A DNA stretch of 33,401 bases from GCA-2746795 sp046496595 (GTDB taxonomy: Bacteria > Chloroflexota > Anaerolineae > Promineifilales > Promineifilaceae): assembly GCA_046496595.1 (NCBI GenBank), contig JAWOGU010000171.1, forward strand, positions 1 through 33,401. The letters are read 5' to 3'. Below are positions 1 through 7,639 of the stretch, one piece after another (position 1 is the stretch's first letter; every line of letters starts with the position of its first letter). The notes beneath the pieces are model-generated. The model was not told the origin of the DNA and did no database searches. It was given only the letters and a program-made list of their open reading frames with translations. The position numbers were made by a program, and so were the translations under genes.

Positions 1-41
1 AACAAAAACGATCTTGCCCGCGTCAGCGGCAGTTGAAAATC

Positions 42-89
42 ATTAAAGATTAAAGATTGGCGCGCAAACCCCGATCTTTAATCTTTAAT
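42..89. repeat. AT-rich inverted repeat upstream of the acetyltransferase
   Basis: Arms 42-57 and 74-89 are perfect 16-nt reverse complements built from repeated ATTAAAG units, with a 16-nt GC-rich loop. It lies 25 nt before the acetyltransferase start. It could be a terminator for a gene left of the window or a dispersed hairpin. There is no clear U-tract, so its role is open. Confidence 0.8.
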
Positions 90-114
90 CTTCATTTCAT
101 CAGACTCCCTTCTC

Positions 115-615
115 ATGGAAATCTACATTGCCCCCCTTCTGCCAGCGGACTGGCCTGCCATTTGCGAGATTTACCGCGAGGGTATAGCCACAGGACAGGC
201 AACTTTTGAAACGGCCGTTCCCACCTGGGAAACCTGGGATGCCGCCCACCGCCCCGACTGCCGTCTGGCGGCCAAAATCAACAAGCGCCTGGCAGGCTGG
301 GCCGCTCTTAGCCCAGTATCTCGCCGCCAGGTATATTGCGGCGTCGCCGAAGTCAGCATCTACATCGCCGCCGACGCCCGCGGACAGGGCATTGGCTCCA
401 AACTCATGCAGGCGCTCATTACCGCCTCTGAAGAAGCTGGCATCTGGACTTTACAATCCAGCATATTCCCAGAAAATCAGGCCAGCGCCGCGCTGCATCA
501 GACCTTTGGCTTCCGCATAGTGGGCACTCGCGAACGCATCGCCCAAATGAACGGAGCCTGGAGAAATACTGTACTCTTAGAGCGGCGCAGCGCCGTCATC
601 GGAAACACAGCTTAA
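115..615 (+). CDS. GNAT N-acetyltransferase, phosphinothricin-acetyltransferase-like
   Basis: This 166-residue protein is a single GNAT domain that would move an acetyl group from acetyl-CoA to an amine. The acetyl-CoA pyrophosphate loop is visible at about residues 87-94 (DARGQGIG), followed by the helix that packs under it. The N-terminal stretch with TFET near residue 30 and the ENxAS...FGF pattern near residues 122-133 match the Pat/Bar/MddA branch, whose members acetylate phosphinothricin, methionine sulfoximine or methionine sulfone. Length is normal for the family. The ATG at 115 follows a short leader after an AT-rich hairpin. The TFETAVP segment contains one copy of the iterated palindrome. 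The gene appears monocistronic. The real substrate cannot be read from the sequence. Confidence 0.9.
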   Translation: MEIYIAPLLPADWPAICEIYREGIATGQATFETAVPTWETWDAAHRPDCRLAAKINKRLAGWAALSPVSRRQVYCGVAEVSIYIAADARGQGIGSKLMQALITASEEAGIWTLQSSIFPENQASAALHQTFGFRIVGTRERIAQMNGAWRNTVLLERRSAVIGNTA

Positions 616-623
616 AGATCCCA

Positions 624-640
624 CAACCTCCCGGAGGTTG
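624..640. repeat. Short perfect palindrome after the acetyltransferase gene
   Basis: Eight-base arms CAACCTCC and GGAGGTTG flank a single C, 9 nt after the stop codon. No U-tract follows directly, so it is not a clear terminator. An intergenic repeat unit is equally possible. Confidence 0.55.
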
Positions 641-666
641 ATCTGTACTTAAAAAATTCGCAACTA

Positions 667-748
667 TACACCGAGGGCTGAGCTTGTCGAAGCCCGGTTC
701 CGCCTTCGACAGGACTTCGGCCTGAGCTAAGTCGAACGCTCAGGCTAC
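667..748. repeat. Dispersed inverted repeat of the GAGCTTGTCGAA / TTCGACAGG type
   Basis: The segment has nested arms GGCTGAGCTTGTCGAAGCCC and CTTCGACAGG, then a second imperfect copy ending CTCAGGCT. Similar units recur at 26409-26450 and 26544-26644. The type is common between genes in many environmental bacterial genomes. It carries no ORF, and position 785-817 holds a second, unrelated repeat (a CTCTGCGCCTTTGCGCCTCTG-like tract cut short here), so the 616-830 spacer is largely repeat. Confidence 0.7.
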
Positions 749-830
749 ACCTATATAGTCACCAAAATTCAACGCCGTGCGCATTTCTCTGCGCCTTTGC
801 GCCTCTGCGTTGAAAAAATGAGGAAGAGAC

Positions 831-2336
831 ATGGCAAAACCAACCGGCTTTTTAGAATTTCAAAGAGAAACACCGGAAGATCGTCCCATTCCAGAACGCC
901 TGCGAGACTGGGAAAACATCCATCTGCATCTGCCGGACGACAGGCTGCAAAATCAGGCCGCCCGCTGCATGGACTGCGGCACGCCCTTCTGCCACACAGG
1001 CAAAGTCATCAACAATATGGCTTCCGGCTGCCCGATTAACAACCTCATCCCGGAGTGGAATGACCTGATTTACCAGGGTCTATGGCGCGAAGCCTACGAC
1101 CGGTTAAACAAAACCAACAACTTCCCCGAATTTACCGGATTGGTGTGCCCCGCTCCCTGTGAAGCAGCCTGCACCCTGGGCATCATCGATCCGCCCGTCA
1201 CCATCAAAAACATCGAATACGCCATCATCGACAAAGCTTTTGACGAAGGCTGGGTAACACCGAACGCACCGACCACCCGAACCGGTAAAAAGGTAGCGGT
1301 TATCGGTTCCGGTCCCGCCGGTCTGGCCTGCGCCGACCAGCTCAATACCGTCGGGCACAGCGTGACTGTTTTTGAACGGGCAGACCGCATCGGCGGCCTG
1401 CTGATGTACGGTATTCCCAACATGAAGCTGGACAAATCCATCGTGCAGCGCCGCCTGGACCTGATGGCTGAGGCCGGCATCGTCTTTCGGCCCAATACGG
1501 AAATTGGCGCGGATATCACGGCTGAACAGATCAAAGAGGCGTTCGACGCCATCGTCATCTGCACCGGCGCTACTCGTCCACGAGATTTAACGGCTCCGGG
1601 CCGAGAAGTTGACGGCGTCTACTACGCCATGGAGTTTCTACATGGCAACACCAAAACATTGTTGGACGCCAAAGCGGCAGGGCAGGCAGTAGGGCGCGAT
1701 CTGCCTGCGCCTATTTCCGCCAAAGGCAAGGATGTGATTGTGATCGGCGGCGGTGACACCGGTACCGACTGTGTGGCGACTGCGCTGCGGCATGGCTGCA
1801 ACAGCCTGGTGCAGTTTGAAATTATGGCGCAGCCGCCTCTGCATCGCGCCCCGGATAATCCTTGGCCGCAGTGGCCTAAAGTATACAAGCTGGATTATGG
1901 GCAGGAAGAAGCCGCCCAACTCTACGGCCGCGATCCGCGCGAATACGCCATTATGACCAAACGCTTTATCGCCGATGCAGCCGGTTCGTTGGAAGCATTA
2001 GAAACGGTGGAAATCGAGTGGGTGGCGGATGAGAACGGCCGTTTTCAACTCAAAGAACTACCCCATACGCAAAAAGTCTGGCCGGCTCAGTTGGTGCTGC
2101 TGGCGATGGGCTTCCTGGGTCCGGAGAACCCGGTGCTGGCGCAGTTGGGCGTAGCCCAAGACCCGCGTTCCAATGCTCAGGCCGCCTATGGCAGCTTCAT
2201 GACCAATGTGCCCGGCGTGTTTGCCGCCGGCGACGCCCGCCGCGGGCAAAGCCTGGTGGTGTGGGCCATCAACGAAGGGCGCGGCGCGGCGCGGGCGGTG
2301 GATGAGTGGCTGATGGGTGAGACAGATTTGCCGTAG
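831..2336 (+). CDS. gltD: Glutamate synthase (NADPH) small subunit
   Basis: This 501-residue flavoprotein feeds electrons from NADPH through FAD and Fe-S clusters to the large glutamate synthase subunit, which makes glutamate from glutamine and 2-oxoglutarate. The N-terminal cysteine-rich domain has Cys46, 49, 54 and 67, then Cys106, 110 and 114, the usual 4Fe-4S ligands. The FAD dinucleotide fold is at about 159-164 (GSGPAG) and the NADPH fold at about 305-310 (GGGDTG). Length is normal. An AGGAAG ribosome site precedes the ATG. The large subunit gltB is not adjacent: the next gene is convergent and unrelated, so the partner must be encoded elsewhere or this is a stand-alone GltD-like reductase. 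One palindrome copy encodes Asn-Gly-Arg near residue 403. Confidence 0.93.
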   Translation: MAKPTGFLEFQRETPEDRPIPERLRDWENIHLHLPDDRLQNQAARCMDCGTPFCHTGKVINNMASGCPINNLIPEWNDLIYQGLWREAYDRLNKTNNFPEFTGLVCPAPCEAACTLGIIDPPVTIKNIEYAIIDKAFDEGWVTPNAPTTRTGKKVAVIGSGPAGLACADQLNTVGHSVTVFERADRIGGLLMYGIPNMKLDKSIVQRRLDLMAEAGIVFRPNTEIGADITAEQIKEAFDAIVICTGATRPRDLTAPGREVDGVYYAMEFLHGNTKTLLDAKAAGQAVGRDLPAPISAKGKDVIVIGGGDTGTDCVATALRHGCNSLVQFEIMAQPPLHRAPDNPWPQWPKVYKLDYGQEEAAQLYGRDPREYAIMTKRFIADAAGSLEALETVEIEWVADENGRFQLKELPHTQKVWPAQLVLLAMGFLGPENPVLAQLGVAQDPRSNAQAAYGSFMTNVPGVFAAGDARRGQSLVVWAINEGRGAARAVDEWLMGETDLP

Positions 2337-2467
2337 CAGTCCGGCAGTCGAATAGAAGCTGATCAATCCATCCGCCTGAGTGTGCCGGTGGGCCATATCG
2401 TCATCCGGGCAGCGCTGGTGCGCTTTGTGCTGACGAACTGGTTAATGGAGTAACGGGGGTTTTGCCG

Positions 2468-3196
2468 CTAACCCTTCCCCAGGCGGAGCATCTCGGCAAA
2501 TTCATGCGGCATGTCTGTCGCCTCAATCCCCTGCGCCGCCTTCTCCACATCATACGCCACCCGAATAAAGTCAACCGATAATGCTTTTCCCTCAACGGAA
2601 AGCGTCAGGTAACAGGCGCGGGGGTCGTTGTCTTTGGGTTTGCCCACACTGCCGGCGTTGATGACGTGACGGCCGCTGCCCAATACACGGTGATAGGGCA
2701 GGTGAGTATGGCCGCACACCAACACATCTGCCTCTGCCAAATCCAACAGCCGTTCCAGACTGGCTTCCGGCCGGTCTTCATACAGGTATTCGTTCACCTT
2801 GCGTGGACTGCCATGCACCAACAGGACCTTCAAATCACCTAATTGGAGCGGAATTTTGTCCACTAATTGGCGCAGATAAGTCTTGTTCTCGGCCGTGGTG
2901 TGGGCGTTTGACCAGGCGATGGAGCGCACGCCCAGCGCCTGCGCTTCCGGCGTGCGGTAGGCGCAGCCGCAGTCGTCGCTGTCTTGTCCCACGCCCTGAT
3001 CGTAGTTGCCCATAATGGTGGGGATGTCGCGTTGGCGGATGGCGTCAATGACTTCGTTGGGGAATGTGCCGTAACCCACCAGATCGCCCAAACAGTAGAG
3101 ATTGTCCAGTTGGCGTACGGTCATGTCGGTAAATACCGCTTCCAGTGCCGGTAAATTGGCGTGAATGTCGCCAAAAATAGTGATTTTCTTCATCAT
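2468..3196 (-). CDS. Calcineurin-like metallophosphoesterase (YfcE/MJ0936 type)
   Basis: A 242-residue soluble phosphodiesterase or phosphatase with all five metal-binding blocks: GDIHAN (Asp10, His12), GDLVGYG (Asp38), GNYD (Asn64), HGSP (His128) and GHTH (His163, His165). Two metal ions are expected, and the substrate is unknown. The upstream ArsR-ArsC gene ends in TGA overlapping this ATG. Two Met codons open the frame. The AAGGAG site lies only 2 nt before the first and 5 nt before the second at 3193, so translation may begin at Met2. The coupling suggests co-expression with the arsenate reductase fusion. A link to arsenic is inference only, since such genes are widespread. Confidence 0.88.
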   Translation of the reverse strand: MMKKITIFGDIHANLPALEAVFTDMTVRQLDNLYCLGDLVGYGTFPNEVIDAIRQRDIPTIMGNYDQGVGQDSDDCGCAYRTPEAQALGVRSIAWSNAHTTAENKTYLRQLVDKIPLQLGDLKVLLVHGSPRKVNEYLYEDRPEASLERLLDLAEADVLVCGHTHLPYHRVLGSGRHVINAGSVGKPKDNDPRACYLTLSVEGKALSVDFIRVAYDVEKAAQGIEATDMPHEFAEMLRLGKG

Positions 3197-3990
3197 TGCT
3201 CCTTTGGGTGGCGTTCCATCATCAGGCGCAGATAGTTGATCCGGGTGGAGAGTTCTCGCGCCGTTTGAAAAAACGCCTGAAATTGTTCATCGTCAGACCC
3301 GGTCACGGCAGCCGGATCGGAGAAACTCCAGTGAATTTGCTGCGGATCGCCCGGAAAAACGGGGCAAACTTCGCGCACCCGGTCGCAAACGGTGATGACG
3401 TAATCAAAGTTTTGTCCGGCAAATTCATCCATATGCCTGGATCGCTGGCTGCTAATATCGATCTGGATGGCGGCGGCGGCGCGGACAGCTGTGGGGTGAA
3501 CCTGACTCGGCTCACTACCGGCGCTGAACACTTCTACCTGGCTGCCGCCGCTGGCACGTAAGATGCCTTCAGCCAGCTGTGAGCGAGCGCTGTTGTGGGT
3601 GCAGAGGAAGAGGACACGAAACGGCCGTTTTCCATCCTCTTTTTCTTCATCAGCACCCTGCACTTGGTGGGCGTCTGTCTTCACTTGCTGTGCACAGGCC
3701 AATGCCGGGTGCAGCATTTGACCGCTTTCCAGGTAAAGGGCGCGCAGGTAATCCAAATCCAGACTGTAATAGATGTCCCGACCGTCGGCGCTGCTGCGAT
3801 GCTCGTGTACCACCTGCCCTTCCCGCAGCAGCCGCAGATGGTAGGAAATCAGGTTTTGGGGCCTTTGCAACTGTTCCACTAATTCCTGCACCCGCCGGTC
3901 GCTTTCCGCCAGCACCTTAAGAAGCTGCCAGCGCACATCATGAGCTACCAGCTTGAGGAAATCCAGGGGAAGATTTGCACTATCGGTCAT
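3193..3990 (-). CDS. ArsR regulator fused to thioredoxin-type arsenate reductase ArsC
   Basis: The 265-residue protein joins two arsenic functions. Residues about 8-85 form an ArsR-type winged helix with the recognition helix near 43-57. Residues about 125-262 form a low-molecular-weight phosphatase fold with the P-loop CTHNSARS starting at Cys130. Cys202 and Cys209, seven apart in VCDRVREVCP, match the redox cysteines (82 and 89) of Staphylococcus aureus ArsC, so thioredoxin-coupled arsenate reduction is expected rather than phosphatase activity. The linker at about 121-124 (Lys-Arg-Pro-Phe) is encoded by an iterated palindrome. No clear arsenic-sensing cysteine pair is visible in the HTH; Cys99 is the only cysteine before the linker. 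An ATCAA-N6-TTGAT operator lies upstream. Confidence 0.92.
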   Translation of the reverse strand: MTDSANLPLDFLKLVAHDVRWQLLKVLAESDRRVQELVEQLQRPQNLISYHLRLLREGQVVHEHRSSADGRDIYYSLDLDYLRALYLESGQMLHPALACAQQVKTDAHQVQGADEEKEDGKRPFRVLFLCTHNSARSQLAEGILRASGGSQVEVFSAGSEPSQVHPTAVRAAAAIQIDISSQRSRHMDEFAGQNFDYVITVCDRVREVCPVFPGDPQQIHWSFSDPAAVTGSDDEQFQAFFQTARELSTRINYLRLMMERHPKEQ

Positions 3991-4017
3991 TATGAAAAAT
4001 CCATCAAAATTTTATGT

Positions 4018-4033
4018 ATCAATTATATTTGAT
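4018..4033 (-). promoter_or_regulatory. ArsR-type operator and -10 box of the ArsR-ArsC gene
   Basis: A perfect ATCAA-N6-TTGAT site lies 28 nt before the start codon. The reverse strand carries TATAAT at 4027-4022, inside the operator, so binding would block RNA polymerase. ATCAA-N6-TTGAT is a classic ArsR/SmtB-family half-site arrangement. The -35 box is weak (T-rich). Confidence 0.7.
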
Positions 4034-4251
4034 TGAATTTTACAAAAAAAGAGCAGCAAAGCAAATGATTGTGATATTCTCAGGAAATGATAAGCAGCTT
4101 TAAAGGGTACTTACAATTTTCGTCCGCAAGTGGGCAGTAGGCATCAGGCGTAAGCGTTCAGTTCCTCTGGAGACTTTTGAGGCTTTGATCACCAAACGAC
4201 GAGATTTCCAGAGATGCAAACTTCAAAAGTCTGGACGGTTGCATGAATGTT
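4034..4251. repeat. Gene-free spacer with AGACTTTTGA inverted repeat
   Basis: No coding potential is seen in this part of the divergent spacer. Arms AGACTTTTGA (4171-4180) and TCAAAAGTCT (4223-4232) are perfect complements, with an inner CTCTGG/CCAGAG pair (4165-4170 and 4208-4213). The same AGACTTTTG core and the word TGCCATTGG recur in the hairpin at 24005-24115, so the two may belong to one intergenic repeat family. Confidence 0.6.
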
Positions 4252-4310
4252 TTGCGGGCATGCCATTGGCAGATATAATTTTGCCTGACTATTCATAAAC
4301 TGAATAGTCA
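4252..4310 (+). promoter_or_regulatory. padR-mod promoter with perfect inverted-repeat operator
   Basis: A -10 box TATAAT lies at 4274-4279 and a partial -35 TTGCGG at 4252-4257, 16 nt apart. Starting 6 nt after the -10 box is TGACTATTCA (4286-4295), 5 nt, then TGAATAGTCA (4301-4310), a perfect 10-nt dyad. It covers the expected transcription start and lies 15 nt before the padR ATG, so autorepression by PadR, extended to modABC, is the simplest reading. Confidence 0.72.
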
Positions 4311-4325
4311 ATTCTCAAATAATAT

Positions 4326-4856
4326 ATGAAATCAACTCCCCTAACCATCGAGTACGCCCTATTGGGTTTCCTACGCCGGCAGCCACAGCATGGTTATGCC
4401 ATCCACCAACAACTATCCGACCCAAACGGGTTAGGGTTGGTATGGAGGCTGAAACTGAGCCAACTTTATGCCTTGCTGAACAAGCTGGAAGAGGCCGGCT
4501 GCGTGACGGTTACGCTGGAGTTACAGGAGAGCCGGCCGCCACGCAAAGTATTTCACCTAACAGATACGGGAACGGCCGTTTTTCTTGACTGGGTGCAAAG
4601 CCCGGTGGCGCACGGCCGTTCCCTCCGCCTGGAATTCCTGGTGAAACTTTATTTTGCCCGGCGTGAAGGCGGGGAGACAGCGGCACACCTGTTAACAACC
4701 CAACGTGAACAATGCCAAGCCTGGTTGGCTGCCGAGCAAGAAATTGTTCATGCCGAAATGGAAAACGGCCGTCAATACGGCCGCCTCGTCCACCAATTTC
4801 GTTTAGGCCAAATTCAAGCAATGCTGGTCTGGCTCGAGCAATGCGAGGACACATAA
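4326..4856 (+). CDS. PadR-family transcriptional regulator
   Basis: A 176-residue regulator. Residues about 5-85 form the PadR winged helix, with the typical start (YALLGFLRRQPQHGYAI), the LSQLYALLNKLEEAG recognition region and the beta wing ending ESRPPRKVFHLT. The C-terminal part (about 95-172) is the helical dimerisation arm. PadR proteins are usually ligand-responsive repressors. This one sits first in an operon with modA (4-nt gap) and has a perfect dyad over its own start site, which suggests that it represses itself and the transporter. Control of a molybdate operon by PadR instead of ModE is unusual. Three exact or near palindrome copies fall in this gene (4571, 4611, 4764). Confidence 0.92.
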   Translation: MKSTPLTIEYALLGFLRRQPQHGYAIHQQLSDPNGLGLVWRLKLSQLYALLNKLEEAGCVTVTLELQESRPPRKVFHLTDTGTAVFLDWVQSPVAHGRSLRLEFLVKLYFARREGGETAAHLLTTQREQCQAWLAAEQEIVHAEMENGRQYGRLVHQFRLGQIQAMLVWLEQCEDT

Positions 4857-4860
4857 ACGC

Positions 4861-5637
4861 ATGAAAACTAGATTATTGATCTTCCTATTCATGGCAGGTG
4901 GTTTCATTTCGGCTTGCAGCCAAACCCAGGCCAACCCCACACCAGTCCAGCCGCTCTTGGTTGCCGCCGCTTCTGACCTGCAATTTGCCTTCACCGAGAT
5001 TGGCGAACGGTTTGAAGCCGAAACCGGACAGCCAGTAACCTTCACCTTTGGTTCCACCGGCACGCTGACCACCCAGATTGAAAACGGCGCCCCTTTTGAC
5101 ATTCTTGCCGCTGCCAACGTCTCCTTTGTAGACCGCCTGACGGAACAAGGGCTAACCATCCCTGAAACGCAGCAGCTTTATGCCCAGGGGCGTATCGTCC
5201 TGGTTGTCAACCGGGAATCAGGCGTCCAGGCCATCAGCCTCGATGATTTATTAGACCCGGCGATTACCCGCATCGCCATCGCCAACCCGGACCACGCCCC
5301 ATATGGTCAGGCCGCCCGCGAAGCGTTGCAAAGCGCCGGGGTGTGGGAAGCCATTCAAGAAAAGGTAGTCCTCGGCGAAAACGTCTCCCAGACGCTGCAA
5401 TTTGTGCAGACCGGCGACGCGCCGGTGGGCATTGTCGCCCGTTCCATCGCCGACGTGCCAGAAGTAACGGGTTCACTGCTGCCCGCCAACTTGCATGAAC
5501 CGATCAACCAGGCACTGGCCGTTATCAAAACCACCTCTAACGAGGCGGCGGCCCGCGCCTTTATCGAATTTGTCAACAGCCCAACCGGGCGGGAAATCAT
5601 GAAGCGGTACGGCTTTTTACTGCCGGGAGAATTCTAA
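4861..5637 (+). CDS. modA: Molybdate/tungstate ABC transporter, substrate-binding lipoprotein
   Basis: A 258-residue periplasmic-type binding protein. The N-terminus has a charged start, a hydrophobic stretch and a lipobox ending at Cys19 (ISAC), so it should be lipid-anchored outside the membrane. The mature part follows the ModA pattern: LLVAAASDL with the oxyanion-binding Ser near the start, TFGSTGTL with a second Ser cluster near 65, FDILAAAN, and IANPDHAPYGQAA. Length is typical. It lies 4 nt after padR and directly abuts modB. Molybdate and tungstate cannot be told apart from sequence here. Confidence 0.93.
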   Translation: MKTRLLIFLFMAGGFISACSQTQANPTPVQPLLVAAASDLQFAFTEIGERFEAETGQPVTFTFGSTGTLTTQIENGAPFDILAAANVSFVDRLTEQGLTIPETQQLYAQGRIVLVVNRESGVQAISLDDLLDPAITRIAIANPDHAPYGQAAREALQSAGVWEAIQEKVVLGENVSQTLQFVQTGDAPVGIVARSIADVPEVTGSLLPANLHEPINQALAVIKTTSNEAAARAFIEFVNSPTGREIMKRYGFLLPGEF

Positions 5638-6303
5638 TTGGATGCGTTGGATTTTGCCCCTTTGTGGCTGTCATTGCGGGTATCCTTGCTGGCCACCCTG
5701 TTGGTTGCCCTCACCGGTATTCCGCTGGCCTGGCTGCTGGCCCGCCGCCAGTTTTGGGGTAAAGAGCTTGTCTATGGGCTGGTCTCTTTACCCCTGGTGC
5801 TGCCGCCCACGGTATTGGGTTTTTATTTGCTGCTGCTGCTGGGCCAACAAAGTCCGATTGGACAATGGCTGAACAGCCTGAGCTGGCCGCTGGTTTTCAC
5901 CTGGCGCGGGGCGGTGGTGGCCTCAGCCGTGGCCTCTTTTCCCCTGCTGGTTCTGACGGCGCGGGCCGGTTTTGAAGGCGTAGATCGGCGGTTGGAAGAT
6001 ATGGCGCGCACGCTGGGGCGCTCTAATTGGAATATTTTCTGGCGAGTGACTATCCCGTTGGCCTGGCCCAGTCTGCTGGCTGGCGCAGCGCTTGCCTTTG
6101 CCCGCGCTTTGGGGGATTTTGGGGCTACGCTGATGGTCGCCGGTAATATCCCTGGCCGCACCCAGACTGCTTCCATCTATATTTACGATTTGCTGCAAGC
6201 CAACCGGCGCGCGGAGGCCGGGGCGATGGCTCTGGTGGTCAGTATGTTGGCCTTGTTTTTATTCGTGATTTCCCAATCCCTGACGCGGCGGGCGCTGCGC
6301 TAG
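5638..6303 (+). CDS. modB: Molybdate ABC transporter permease
   Basis: A 221-residue inner-membrane permease with about five transmembrane helices and the EAA-type coupling loop near residues 121-150 (EDMARTLGRSNWNIFWRVTI), which contacts the ATPase. The start is TTG, immediately after the modA stop TAA, with a GGGAG site 8 nt upstream, so translation is coupled. The sequence matches the ModB/CysTW permease family in length and in the ALGDFGATLMVAGNIPGRTQT segment characteristic of ModB. It ends in TAG, which shows that TAG is a normal stop in this genome. Confidence 0.93.
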   Translation: MDALDFAPLWLSLRVSLLATLLVALTGIPLAWLLARRQFWGKELVYGLVSLPLVLPPTVLGFYLLLLLGQQSPIGQWLNSLSWPLVFTWRGAVVASAVASFPLLVLTARAGFEGVDRRLEDMARTLGRSNWNIFWRVTIPLAWPSLLAGAALAFARALGDFGATLMVAGNIPGRTQTASIYIYDLLQANRRAEAGAMALVVSMLALFLFVISQSLTRRALR

Positions 6304-6313
6304 CGAGTCGGGC

Positions 6314-7021
6314 ATGTTACAGATTCAGATTCAGAAGCAGCTGCGCGATTATTCCCTAGATGTGAACCTGGAGACTTCGTCTGGCGTGACGGTGCTGTTC
6401 GGCCGTTCCGGGGCAGGCAAGAGCATGACGTTGGCTTGCATAGCCGGGCTGGCTGCCCCGGATAGCGGCCGCATTGTGGTGAACGGCCGTCTTTTCTATG
6501 ACAGCCACAACGGGGTTAACCTGCCGCCACAACAGCGGCGTGTTGGGTACGTTACGCAAGATTATCTGCTCTTTCCCCATCTGACAGTGGCCCAAAATGT
6601 TGCTTTTGGCCTGAGCAATCATTTGCGCCCGGAGCGGGAAGCGATTGTGCGCGAGGCGTTGGCCTGGCTGGAGCTGGAACAATTGGCGCAACAACGGCCG
6701 CGTGAATTAAGCGGCGGCCAGCAGCAGCGGGTCGCCCTGGCGCGCGCCCTGGTCATTCGCCCTCAGCTATTACTGCTGGACGAGCCTTTTTCGGCGCTGG
6801 ACAGCCCTACCCGAATTCGCCTGCGCCAGGATTTGCTCCGCCTGCAGCAGGAACACCAGGTGCCGGTGTTGTTTGTGACACATGATCTGGCGGAAGCGAT
6901 GCTGCTAGGGGAACAAATGGCGGTGTTCGCGGACGGCCGTCTCCTGCAACTGGACACGCCAAAGCAGATACGGGAGCATCCGGCCAACCCCCTGGTAGCT
7001 GAGCTGGTTGCTGTGGCTTGA
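6314..7021 (+). CDS. modC: Molybdate ABC transporter ATPase, short form
   Basis: A 235-residue ABC ATPase that powers ModB. The Walker A is at about 30-37 (GRSGAGKS), the Q-loop near 82, the signature LSGGQQQR near 137-144, the Walker B LLLLDEP near 156-162 and the switch His in FVTHD near 191. It stops right after the core nucleotide-binding domain, so the C-terminal TOBE/MOP molybdate-sensing domain of E. coli ModC (352 residues) is missing. Transport would then not be trans-inhibited through that domain. The gap from modB is 10 nt. Copies or near-copies of the palindrome encode Asn-Gly-Arg and Asp-Gly-Arg. Confidence 0.93.
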   Translation: MLQIQIQKQLRDYSLDVNLETSSGVTVLFGRSGAGKSMTLACIAGLAAPDSGRIVVNGRLFYDSHNGVNLPPQQRRVGYVTQDYLLFPHLTVAQNVAFGLSNHLRPEREAIVREALAWLELEQLAQQRPRELSGGQQQRVALARALVIRPQLLLLDEPFSALDSPTRIRLRQDLLRLQQEHQVPVLFVTHDLAEAMLLGEQMAVFADGRLLQLDTPKQIREHPANPLVAELVAVA

Positions 7022-7047
7022 TCGGTCTAAAAGCCTGTCGGAGAACC

Positions 7048-7338
7048 CTACCAAAATTCCTGCGCCAACCCTTCCCAGGGCGAGCGCCAGACCTCAGGCA
7101 GCAGTTGGATGATAACCCGGCCGCCGTCAGCCGGTAAAAGCGCCTCTATAGCACGCCGCGCCTGAGCCAGCGCCGCTTCTCCCGCCGGACAGCCAGCGCA
7201 GTTCATTACCAGGTCTACTTCAATGCGCTCTGGAAAAAGACGAATGGCGCGCACCATTTGCAGCGCGATTAGCGACATGCCATAGGTCGGGTGGATAATC
7301 GTTTTGAGGGCAGCTTGAATATCAGCTTCTGTCGTCAT
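7048..7338 (-). CDS. MIP18-family (DUF59) Fe-S assembly protein
   Basis: A 96-residue protein of the DUF59/MIP18 fold, whose members (SufT, PaaD, Cia2) help build or insert Fe-S clusters. Visible signs are the start ADIQAALKTIIHPTYGMSL, the VDLVMNCAGCPAGEAA segment with Cys47 and Cys50, and the closing WSPWEGLAQ-like tail (here WRSPWEGLAQEFW). I chose the ATG at 7338. It overlaps the upstream thioredoxin-fold gene by 17 nt, and the longer upstream frame is only the antisense-like shadow of that gene. The overlap implies translational coupling. Confidence 0.82.
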   Translation of the reverse strand: MTTEADIQAALKTIIHPTYGMSLIALQMVRAIRLFPERIEVDLVMNCAGCPAGEAALAQARRAIEALLPADGGRVIIQLLPEVWRSPWEGLAQEFW

Positions 7339-7627
7339 AGGGCTGCACGCCCAGCGCATCCAGGTGTTGGCGGATGATAGGCATGGAGAGTTTGCCGCCG
7401 CTGGTAACAACGGCGCCGTTGACCAGCACCAGGGGGAGTTGGGCGTCGGGAGGCAGAGGCGGGCAGTCGGGGTCGAAGAGGTCGTAGTAGGTGGTGGTAA
7501 CGGCCGTTCCATACCGCGCCCGCAATTTTCCACCCATCCACCCGGCCAGATCGCGCCAGGTTTCTTTAACGCCTTCCGCGCAAGCCACAGGCGCCCCGAT
7601 GATGTGGATAGGTGTTGAGGTAGTCAT
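7322..7627 (-). CDS. YuzD-like (DUF1462) thioredoxin-fold protein
   Basis: A 101-residue thioredoxin-fold protein. The pattern of a first strand ending in an active-site-like turn (IIGAPVACAEG), a YGTAVTTTYYDLFDP strand, and LVLVNGAVVTSGGKLSMPIIRQHL at the end matches the YuzD/DUF1462 family, found near NifU-type Fe-S scaffold genes in Firmicutes. The usual CxxC is reduced to a single Cys16, with Gly at the second position, so dithiol chemistry is unlikely. It overlaps the MIP18 gene by 17 nt, which supports a shared Fe-S role. One palindrome copy encodes TAV near residue 41. Confidence 0.7.
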   Translation of the reverse strand: MTTSTPIHIIGAPVACAEGVKETWRDLAGWMGGKLRARYGTAVTTTYYDLFDPDCPPLPPDAQLPLVLVNGAVVTSGGKLSMPIIRQHLDALGVQPYDDRS

Positions 7628-7639
7628 TATGTGTATTCC

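Noticed and set aside
2337..2453. 38 further codons in frame after the gltD TAG stop, ending in TAA
   Set aside because: GltD is already full length, the extension matches nothing, and an open run of this length is expected by chance.
4034..4251. Molybdenum cofactor riboswitch upstream of the padR-mod operon
   Set aside because: The predicted transcription start lies just downstream near 4286, leaving a leader too short for one; the hairpin here is upstream of the promoter.
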